The notes under the pieces: generated by a model
What the model was told of the DNA's origin: nothing
Databases searched by the model: none
What the model saw: the letters and a program-made list of their open reading frames with translations, nothing else
Part shown: positions 1 through 8,500 of the stretch, piece after piece
Position numbering within the stretch: position 1 is the first letter of the stretch
Layout of the letters: every line of letters begins with the position of its first letter
Assembly (NCBI GenBank): GCA_019694835.1
Contig: JAIBBE010000025.1
Coordinates: 1-23,172, forward strand
Direction of reading: 5' to 3'
DNA from: Fimbriimonadaceae bacterium
GTDB lineage: Bacteria > Armatimonadota > Fimbriimonadia > Fimbriimonadales > Fimbriimonadaceae
Length of the DNA: 23,172 nucleotides
Translations under genes and position numbers: made by a program

Positions 1-2
1 TC

Positions 3-158
3 CAGCGGCTGCTCGGGCACAAATCTCCGAGCATGACCCAACGGTATGCGCATCACTATCCGGAAAGTTTGCGGGATGGGGTGGAGATTTTGGACCGGGG
101 AAAGACGTTTAGCACAAATTTAGCACAACGACCATTTGCGCCAACGGTGGCAATGTAA
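3..158 (+). CDS. Tyrosine integrase of a phage or genomic island, C-terminal end (5' part outside the window)
   Basis: The open frame from the window edge encodes 51 residues, beginning QRLLGHKSPSMTQRYAHHYP and ending ...APTVAM. This is the last part of the phage-integrase catalytic domain: LLGH holds the third conserved histidine, and the Tyr of TQRYAHH sits where the nucleophile belongs. Members of this family cut and rejoin DNA at attachment sites to move islands and prophages in and out of the chromosome. The stop codon lies only 12 bases from a tRNA-Thr 3' half, the usual arrangement for an integrase beside its own attachment site. No defect is visible in the part seen, but activity cannot be judged because the arginine and lysine of the active site lie outside the window. 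Confidence 0.9.
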   Translation, partial: QRLLGHKSPSMTQRYAHHYPESLRDGVEILDRGKTFSTNLAQRPFAPTVAM

Positions 159-170
159 GTGCTTGATAAA

Positions 171-215
171 TGGAGCCGGCGAGTGGAATCGAACCACCGA
201 CCTGCGGTTTACGAA
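171..215 (-). other. 3' half of a tRNA-Thr(CGT) gene, probable attachment-site core
   Basis: Read on the minus strand, this block is an exact tRNA 3' half. It has an anticodon loop TTCGTAA (anticodon CGT, Thr), the 3' anticodon strand ACCGC, variable loop AGGTC, T arm GGTGG-TTCGATT-CCACT, acceptor strand CGCCGGC, discriminator T and an encoded CCA. No D arm or 5' acceptor strand follows toward 245, so it is not a working tRNA. A block running from the anticodon loop to the 3' end is the typical identity segment used by tyrosine integrases. It adjoins an integrase stop codon at 158. The intact partner gene is not in the window. Confidence 0.85.
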
Positions 216-378
216 ACTCTGTTCTGGTAGCACATTGGCATCTTGATCAGGGAATGCCTGTGCTCGGACAACCGAACGTGGTCGACAGTTTGTCGATACG
301 CGGGAATGGCCTTTGCTCCATCTCGTACTGTAGTACTCAACCCCACCTCAGCATGTCGGCAGGCAACGCATAAGTGCC

Positions 379-387
379 TGGTATACT
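379..387 (+). promoter_or_regulatory. Candidate extended -10 promoter for the recombinase
   Basis: TGGTATACT fits the extended -10 consensus TGnTATAAT closely. It lies about 110 bases before the recombinase start and has no clear -35 box, which extended -10 promoters can do without. It overlaps one copy of the CTGGTATAC element that recurs at 481, so the same protein could bind both. This is a prediction from motif match only. Confidence 0.4.
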
Positions 388-480
388 AAGCATTCCTAGC
401 ACTACCCATCCTAAGTAGGAGCAATTTCACTTCAAAATTCCGGACACACGCCACAGAGACGTTGCTATGAACGGTACGCT

Positions 481-492
481 CTGGTATACCAG
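481..492. promoter_or_regulatory. Perfect palindrome CTGGTATACCAG just before the recombinase start
   Basis: The 12-base palindrome ends five bases before the ATG at 498 and overlaps the weak ribosome binding region (CCAGGT). Nine of its bases are repeated at 378-386 over the candidate promoter. An operator for autoregulation is the simplest reading; a recombinase binding site is the alternative. Confidence 0.4.
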
Positions 493-497
493 GTACT

Positions 498-1439
498 ATG
501 GATTCTGATCGAACTTTTATCTCGCCTGAACAGGCCCCAACCCTGATCGCGGCCTTCCTTCAGGAGCGGGCAGCGACGATTGCCGATACCACTGTCGCGA
601 CCTATGCGCGAAAGCTCACCACCTTTCACGAATGGTGGCGCAACCATGAGCCCACCCTCCCCGTCTCCGAAACATTGGCGACACGGTACGCGCGCTGGCT
701 AGCAACGCACGGCACACGGAGCAAGGCCTCACAAGGCCTGCACCTGTCGGCCGTCCGGCAATGGGGGTGCTTTCTCCTGGCCGCCGGCCACCTGTCCGTT
801 AACCCCTTTGCGGCTGTCTCAGGGCCGCCGCGGGCGCGCTGGTTGCGGCATCGTTTGCTCACCCGAACGGATCTTCAAACACTCCTGAAGCAGTTCCCGG
901 TGACCACGCTCGTGGGTCAACGGGACTACCTTCTCGCTGCGTTGATGATTCGCACGGGAGCACGGGAGTCCGAACTGGCCGCGGCCAATATCGGAGATCT
1001 CACGGAGTACGGAGAGGAAGGCAGTCTGCTGTTGTTGCACAGCAAAGGCAAAGCCAAACAGGAGCCCGTCGTGGTTCGACCAGATCTCAGCACCAAGCTC
1101 TGGGCGTATCTCCGGCAGCGATATCCTGACGGCCGCTTCCCGCCACAAGATCCGCTGTTCACGAATCATCATCCGCATTCCCGAGGGGAGCGCATGACGA
1201 CACGTGGGATGCGCAAGCAGCTGAAGGCCGGGTTTAAAGAAGCGGGCCTTGCCCAACCCTATGTGACCGCCCTGTCACTCCGGCTGTCGGGCGGAGCCTT
1301 GGCCTATCGAAAAGGGGCGAGCCCGTCTGAGGTCAAAAGGACCATGCGGCATGAATCTATTCAGACCACCCAGGTTCTCATTGATCAGGTCAACCGAATA
1401 CGATTTGGGGCGGAACGCTACCTGGATGATATTCAATAA
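498..1439 (+). CDS. XerD-like tyrosine recombinase, probably catalytically impaired
   Basis: The 313-aa protein has the two-domain layout of XerC/XerD-type recombinases: an N-terminal SAM-like DNA-binding domain (about 15-105, with the TVATYARKLTTFHEWW helix region) and a C-terminal catalytic domain (about 120-305). The first arginine (RTGARESEL) and the beta-hairpin lysine (HSKGKAK) are present. Box II reads TALSLRLSGGALA, so the arginine is kept but the usual HxxR histidine is Leu. MRHES keeps the third histidine, but the segment where the nucleophilic tyrosine belongs reads TTQVLIDQV, with Leu in its place. The length is normal and the frame is intact, so this is not simple decay. It may be an inactive paralogue acting as a DNA-binding or accessory protein. 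The start at 498 is the first ATG and has only a weak ribosome binding site. Confidence 0.8.
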   Translation: MDSDRTFISPEQAPTLIAAFLQERAATIADTTVATYARKLTTFHEWWRNHEPTLPVSETLATRYARWLATHGTRSKASQGLHLSAVRQWGCFLLAAGHLSVNPFAAVSGPPRARWLRHRLLTRTDLQTLLKQFPVTTLVGQRDYLLAALMIRTGARESELAAANIGDLTEYGEEGSLLLLHSKGKAKQEPVVVRPDLSTKLWAYLRQRYPDGRFPPQDPLFTNHHPHSRGERMTTRGMRKQLKAGFKEAGLAQPYVTALSLRLSGGALAYRKGASPSEVKRTMRHESIQTTQVLIDQVNRIRFGAERYLDDIQ

Positions 1440-1489
1440 ACGACGAAGTCCTCCAGCACGGCTGCCAGGCCATTCATGGAGATGGGAAC

Positions 1490-1526
1490 GGACACCAAGA
1501 TAACTGAGGAGAGGAACTCAGTGTCC
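1490..1526. other. Stem-loop downstream of the recombinase
   Basis: GGACA pairs with TGTCC and CTGAG with CTCAG, giving a ten-pair bulged hairpin with an eight-base loop about 50 bases after the recombinase stop. There is no T run after it, so it is not a standard terminator. It could be a transcript-stabilising structure or a recombination-related site. The rest of 1440-1655 shows no gene. Confidence 0.35.
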
Positions 1527-1620
1527 ACCCCTTCGAGCGTTTATTACCCGGAAGGCAGCAACTCAGACAACACAAACTGCCCTGAAACCAGCATGGATGC
1601 TGGATATGTTGTTGTTCAAA

Positions 1621-1648
1621 TTGCTGACTTCTGATTGCTGACTTCTGA
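1621..1648. repeat. Tandem pair of a 14-base repeat (TTGCTGACTTCTGA x2)
   Basis: Two perfect head-to-tail copies lie at 1621-1634 and 1635-1648. They sit directly beyond the point (about 1656) where TcA homology of the adjacent pseudogene ends, so they may mark the scar of the deletion that truncated it. Confidence 0.85.
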
Positions 1649-1655
1649 GTAACAA

Positions 1656-2555
1656 AGCAGCGGAGCCCGAGTTCAAATCGGAAGCAGCGTTCCGCGCGTT
1701 TAGCCGGGTCTTATGCCAGCTTGTAGCTCTGGAAGAACACCGAGGAGGTCTGGCCGATCTGCCACTGATAGAAATCCTCGTTCGTGTACTTGGACTGCAG
1801 AAAGGAGTCCACCCCCTTGGCGTTGTCGATCTGGACGCCGTGATTCTCAAGCTCCTTCTCAGCGATGGCGAGGCGCAACTCGGCCGCTGCAATCTGTCTG
1901 TCAAGTTGAGCAAGTTCTCTTTCCGCTAGGCGTTCTTGCAGTTTCCAGCCATCCCAGCGGCGCTCATTGGAGGTCTGGGTAGCCATCAAGTTCGCGGCGG
2001 AATGCAAGGTCCCACCAAGACCGCTGAAGAACGCAGCCCAATTGAAGACGGATTCACCCGCGTTTGATCCGCCATTCTTGACCGTCATATGTGGCCATCC
2101 ACCAAACCCTGACGCCCCCACTATTCTACCTCGGGTATTAGATGGGCCGTTCCTGCCGTGGCATTGCGGACCGTCGCCACGATCTCCGAGACACTGGCCG
2201 CTCCGTGAGTGATCATGGAGGCCGCTTCCCAACCTCTGACCGGCGCTATTTCGCGATAGTATTTACGCCTCTCCTCTATTGTGGCCGGCGAACGGCGAAT
2301 GCTCTCAGCAATTTCTCTAGCCGTCGCTATCCGCTACTCGCGGACTGCATTTACGCCTTCCATGACGCGGATCTCCCGGCCCTGGCGCAGCAGGCTCAAC
2401 GCCTTCGGCGCCCCTCTTTTACAGTGCACTAAGCAGTGCGGCTCCCAGCGCCGCAGACCTTCGTTTGCCTTTTGCCACAGTATGTTGAACCGGTAGAGCG
2501 GCATGGCCGCATTGAGATCAGCTAGCGCTGCAACGATATCCACGCCCGCCGCCAC
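1656..2555 (-). pseudogene. Decayed C-terminal part of a second, diverged TcA toxin subunit
   Basis: Read with frame changes, the minus strand gives a recognisable TcA coiled-coil/pore and linker region in the normal order: DLNAAMPLYRFN; LGAALLSAL then a stop then KRGAE; ALSLLRQGREIR; AVRE then a stop (TAG) then RIATARE; IEERRKYYREI; ITHGAASVSEIVATV; TAGTAHLIPEVE; VGASGFGG; KNGGSN; AERELAQLDRQIAAAEL; AIAEKELENH; SKYTNEDFYQWQIGQ; FFQSYKLA then a stop (TAA at 1711-1713), then DPAKRAERCFRFELG. At least three nonsense codons and several frameshifts show it is dead. The TcB-binding C-terminus is missing. It starts right after the stop codon of the intact TcA and keeps that gene's reading phase at the junction. 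Its sequence is clearly different from the matching region of the intact TcA, so it is not a recent copy of it. Confidence 0.88.
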
Positions 2556-2558
2556 GGC

Positions 2559-5500
2559 TCACAACCGGTACTCCACGGCAAGAAGTATATCACGCAGCTT
2601 CTCGGGATCAAACAGCGGCACGCCCGAAGCGCCAGCACTGGCCAGATTCCCCGAATTCGTAACCACAACCGTGTGCTGCCTCTTTAGGCCGGCCGTGAAT
2701 GCTCCGCCAAGAGACTTTGTCGGCAATCCGCCGAGAACATCTCCAGGTGCTGCCGGATTCGTTGGATTTGAGAATCCGCTGATCGCGGTCCCATTGACCG
2801 TCATCGCAAAAGCGCCGATAGGGTTTCGATCTGCGATCGCAAGCACCATGGTCGCCTTTGCGACCGTCAACCCGTGCCCCTGAAGGAAGAGCGGGAAGTG
2901 CCGGTCGGTGATATCAATTGTTACCGCTGTGCCGGCCGCTGATTCGATGAGTCTGTTGTATGCATTCGAGAATTCTTGCCTAAAACTAAACACACGAGTT
3001 AGGGTGTTATTTCTGAGATAATGTAGCAACGCACCCTCAATAGCCGCATTTCGGCTCTCAACCTCCTGCCGCATGACACCGTCTTCCTCAGCCGTGTAGC
3101 TTAGGTTTAGGAGAACGTCGTTGATGCTGTGGTAGTCGAACGGGCGGAAGTGAGACGGCAGCTCAAGCCGCCATTCGCTGACGGCGCCCGCGCCCTCAAA
3201 TGGCATTAATTTCTCATCGCGGAAGCTCAACTCGAAGACACCGGCGTCACCTTGACCAGTGCTGGTGGAAATAGCGGCAGTGCCCGTACTGGGGACCTCG
3301 AAGAGGTTCGCCTCTCCCAACATGGCTTCTTTGCGTATATGGCTCTTCAAGAGAGTGAGCTTCGCGCTGATGTTGGTGTATGGGCCGGTGATGCACGGAA
3401 TGGTCAACCGGACAGCCCGAACACGGCGGCGATACTGCCCCGGATAGAACATATCAAAATAGAACTCCGGGATCGTGAATTCGCAACGACCAGTCTCCTT
3501 GAGATCGATAATCGCCTGAGGTGCGATTTGTGCGAGAGAGAAACTCTGGTTGATCTCAGCCTGCCGGGTGTTCGTCTCGAGGAACCGCATATCCATCTTG
3601 CTCAACGCCATGAGCAGCCGCTCACCGGCAAGCAAGCCCGACCTAGAGGCATCCCACTCCCCGCCGACGAAGACGGTGTTGTCGCCTGGACGCTCGAACC
3701 GGTATGCCTGCTCGGCAAGACGTGCCATGGCGAGCGCATTGTTGTAGGCCTCCCGGTGGAGTTGTTGCAGAGTTCGTGACAGATGCGTGTAGAGGCCGAG
3801 GTTTGAGAATTTGTCAGCGAAGAACTCGATGATCTCATCATGCTGATCCTTCGCCTTATCATGCAGCTCCAACGAACGGGTCGCTATGGCCTTCTTCAAC
3901 TCAGCCATTGCAAGCTCTTTCTCAATGACCTTGAGATCGTGCTCGGCGAGCTTCCTCTGATGCTCCCAACCCTGCTCGCGGCGCTGGAACCCTGCGCCCA
4001 TACCTGCAATCGTCGCGGTGTTCTCAAATACGCCGGCTGTAACATTAAGTACTTCCGACCATGTAGTGCCACTGTCGCCGATCTCCTTCCCACCGTATTT
4101 CATTGAGAATGGGGAACCTACCTGCGGCACAAGGTAAGCAATAGCCCCGACAGTATTCAGCACGCCTGCCGCAATCTTAAGAGTGGCAGCTGCGGAATGG
4201 CTAATAACTTGGAGCTGTTCTAATTCGTTTAAGCCAGAAGAAATCAATCCCGCATAATAGTCCCTACGATACTCGATAGCCACATGACGTCGCGATACAA
4301 GGTCGACACTTTCCTCCGCGATCTTCAATTCGTTCTTCTTGACCTCGGACGTCAGCGCAAGGAGGTTTTTCTGGTGAACATTTCGCAGTTTGGCGAGTTC
4401 TTCTGCATCACGCTTTTCTAGCGCCGAAAGCAGGGCCGCACCGAAGCCCTGCACGGTAGCCGCAAAGCTCTTGGCCTTGTCGACCAAATACCTGAAACGG
4501 TATGGAGGGAGATTTCCTGCAGAAGCACCGAGGATGTCCTCCAAGCTCAGCCCCGCTGCTTTGCCCCCGACCAGAAGCCCCGGATCGATCTCCGGTGCAA
4601 ACAAGGGCAAGAGGCGGAATGTTCCATCAATGTCTTGACAGTGGCGGAGCTTGTAGAGTCGATCCTCTACACGGTTCCAGTACCTTAGCATGCGATCGTT
4701 CCCGGGAACACAGAAAACCGGACTCACCTGACGGACAAACGACCAACCCCATCCGGGGACCCACCTAGTTTTGGACTTGATAAAACGGTCATACACGTTC
4801 ACAGCCGTGGTGCGTTTTTTCTTGCCATTGCCCTTTGTCCCTGAATCGATTACAGCCACATCCGCAACGGTGATGCGTGATGCAGTCTCCTTTACAGCAG
4901 CGGGGGCTGCAGAGACCAGCTTCAGGATATGGTCCTTGCCCGGTCGAATCACGGTAGCGGGAGCTGCGGCGACCGCCTTTCCTTCATATGACACTTTGGT
5001 TGCCAGTGCGCCGCGTCCTGCGTTGACCACAACCAGTTTGTCTTTGACTTTTGCGCTGGCCCCCAACCGGTATCGTGTGACGACAAACGACTCCATCTCC
5101 ATCAGGAATTCCGAATCGTCGGCGATGGCATCCTTGATCTTCGGAAATACCTTGGGTGTCAGCTTGCCCTCACCACAGTCACCAAGTTGCGCAGGTCGGT
5201 CGCCCAGGATTTCCTGCGCGGTCACGTACCTGAGCGTGGCTTCGCGTAGATACTCAGGATTCAATTGTGAAAACGCCTTGATGAATAGATCATCACCCCA
5301 ATCCAGCAGGTTATCGACATATTTCATGACGATCGCCTTTTGGTAGGCGCTCATTCGCAAACGAGCGACCGCATGCGGATTGAATGGGTCGCGCTTGTAC
5401 CGGTCGATAGCCGCCTCGTTTGTCAACTGAGCGCGGAGTGACTCCAGCGTGAGGCCACGGAATTCCCGGTAGCGCCAGTTCCGATCGAGTTCGCGCCGTC

Positions 5501-8500
5501 GGCGTTCCTCGTCAGACAAGCCCGCCGGCAGTCCCTGAATCGTCTCTGAGGCGGTGGGATCAAAGATGTAGTGGTACCAGCGCTGCGCATCCTCAAACCT
5601 GCCCTGACTATTCAAATGATTCGCGATAAGGAAGGGAATGTGGAAATACATCTCCCGGAGGTAGGTTCCATGCGGCCCGTTGAAGTCGACAGTGCCAGTC
5701 TTCGTTGCATCCTCAACTTTACTGCTATCAATGCTAAGTCCTGTCGGATGTTCCTTGAGCCCAAGCTGAGTTTTCGTGGCAAGGAGCTCCTCGAGCCCTT
5801 TGTTGAACAAGACGTCGGCGATGTCCTCGCTTAGGCTCGTGTTGAGCCTTCGGAGATGGTATTTGCCATCGCCGCGTACTTCGGCCTGCAGGTAGAAAGC
5901 GTCACGGCTTGTCTGAAGTATGACGTCCCCGACCGATCCATTGACCACATCCAGCGTGACATCGCCGGGTATATCGGCGATCTTATTCCCCTTCAGAACA
6001 CTTGCCAAATAGTCAGTAATCGTCTTATCCCACTGCGGACTTGTCCACACGCCTGGGCCCGAACTTCCATCCGGATTGCGTGCCGCCAGTCGTTGCTCAT
6101 ACTGTTTGAACCGCGCCTCATCAAGCAGAAGTGTGGCGTACGTGAAGGTATCGAAGCAGGGCAGGAGTGACGGCGTGCTGTGCAACTCACGCCGTTCGCC
6201 GGGCTTGCGAGACCAGACAAGCCGTGGCGGCAAAAGAGACGTCAGGTCGAACTTTCCGCCGCTAAAAACCCAGATAAGTATGAAGATTGCCGGATTGAGC
6301 CACGGCACGCCCTCTTCGTCCGGGTTGCTCGTGTAGACGTACTGAGGCCCGATCTGCAACCGATAGAGGTCAACAGGGGACCACATCTGGAAGTTCACAC
6401 CGCGAAGAGATAGGTCCTCTCCCGACGCAGGATAAAGTTGATCCCATTGAAATCCATTAAGCGTGTAGTCGTCCTTCGGTACTTCATGGGTTCTCGAGTC
6501 ATAGAGCGGCTCGAAATTCGAATAAAAGGTGAAGTCAAACCATAGTATCTCTGCAGAAGAGTCGGTCTTAGGAACGATAGGATCTAAGATGACGCCGTCG
6601 TCTTGATACGATTCAGGGAAAGTATTGGGGCCAAATGGACGCTCGTCAAGCCGCAGCTTCTGCGGTGTCGTCCAGCTCCCATCGAGCTTCCTCCGGCTGA
6701 ACTCGACGTAGGCCTTGTGCTGGTAGCCCGTAAACTTGCTCTCTGAATTCTTGACCTTGTTTTGCGCTTTGGTCACATAGCGAATCCAAAATATGTACAA
6801 CTGTCCGTTGTGAATGAGTGGCGCAACCTTTCGAACCGGTACCTGGATGTTTAGCTTCTCCCATGCGCCCCAGTGGGTGGCTCGTTCATCGCTGACCGCA
6901 CCGTAGTGAGCGTCCTCGACTCGGCGGTAATAGAAGACCGGAGGGTCGTCAGACGTTACACCTAGTAAATGCAGGACATCGCGTTTCACATCTTCATCCT
7001 TCTCATGATAGGCGCCCGCGATCGTCAAGTGAGCAAGTTCATCAAGACCACGCAGGTATCTTCCATAGGCTTCGAGAATTGCCTCGTCGGTAATCTCTTT
7101 TGAAAGGAGTTCCTCCTCGAGCGTCTTGAAAAGAGGCGTCTTGTCATCCCGAAGCTCCGGTTCGAGGTAATTCTCAGGGTACAGGAAGATCTTCCTATTC
7201 GCTTCCCAGACACGATAGTTCTTGCGCCAGGCCCACTCGTCGTCCGGAATACTTTCCGGCAGGACGTGCACGGGATTCGCATCTCCGGGAGGGGTTTCCT
7301 CGAGATTCATCAGGCACCGGTGCACATAGAGCTGAATGCTGTCGATCGCAGCAGCGACTCGCGATGTCCGCATGCAGCCTTCGACCTCCACATCGAGGAG
7401 GTAATAGTGGTAGAGATCGCTCACTTCGTCGAACTGAGGCGCACCGGAATGGACCAGGTACGCGACCAATCCATCGCGCCGCCGTGACAACAACACGTCG
7501 CGAAACGGTTCAACTTTCCTTTCCCACTCCGCCTCATCCTCGTATTTGGCGCGAAACGCTGCTTGGAGGGCAGAGCTAGCGGAGGTTAGATCATCGTAAG
7601 AAACTGACTGAGCTAGCTTGAGAGTACTACCACCCATACCCACGGCCTGCGACAGCTCAACAGCTGCGATAAGCTCCTGCAACACCTCGAAGGGAGTCGT
7701 GCTGAGGTTGAGATGGGCCTGCAGGGACTGAACAACTCCAACATCACAGCCGAGCAGGGTAGCGAGATCCTCCTGGTCGGCATTTCCGAAGCGCGCGGTT
7801 GCAGTGAAAGCCAGTAACAGGCTCTTGATGTCGGGACGAGGCTCGTCGCGGGTGAGCCAGAGGCCGAGGAGTTTCCTGAACAGCTCGATGCGTCTCACGC
7901 TGAGTGTACCGATGCGGCTGAAATCGGTGATGCTAAACAGCGCGGCATTAGTCCGGGTGAACTCCAGGTTGTCAAGGTCGAACACGCCCTCCTGAGCAAA
8001 CAGAGTTCCCAGGCGCCGCAGTGGTTGGACCAGGCTGGCAATCGTTTGGGGAGGTGCGACGTCCCCTCTCAGCTCGCGGAAGTAGATATCCGCACCCAGG
8101 TCCACACCAAGCATCGAGAGTAATGCCGGTGTGGTAGAAGGCGAAACGCCCACTCGGCTTGGTAGCAGGGCCAGCAAAACGGCCTTGCTGTGATATCCCC
8201 TAAGGGTGTCCTGTAACAATGGCATGAGGGCTGGGTTAACTCCAGCCGGCAACGCAATGGCGGCGTTGGGATCAAATCCGACCTTGATGCGGTACCGCCC
8301 TTCCGCGCTGACCGTCTCCAGACTGGCTGCGTTCGCCGCGATGATCGACCGGGATTGAGCTTCCGTGATTTCAATACCCTTGACCTCCTTAGGGACAGCC
8401 CCGGTGAAGATACCGGCCGAATCGGCGGTGATGGTCAGTCGAGTGTTGCTGCCAGAGCCATCCTTGGTCCTGATCGACAAATGAGTTCCGGAGGCACTCT

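Larger units (their letters stand above)
216..497. other. Gene-free stretch between the tRNA fragment and the recombinase
   Basis: No convincing coding sequence is seen here. The one open frame (170-373, plus) starts inside the tRNA fragment and resembles nothing. The stretch holds a short inverted repeat TCGACA-GTT-TGTCGA (282-296), an extended -10 promoter (379-387), and two copies of CTGGTATAC (378-386 and 481-489), the second within a perfect 12-base palindrome. It probably carries the control region of the recombinase at 498. Confidence 0.6.

Noticed and set aside
170..373. A 67-codon plus-strand frame after the integrase
   Set aside because: It starts inside the tRNA fragment, has no ribosome binding site and shows no resemblance to any protein.
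1490..1526. Rho-independent terminator for the recombinase or the tc operon
   Set aside because: The hairpin has a bulge and no T run follows on either strand, so I list it only as a stem-loop.
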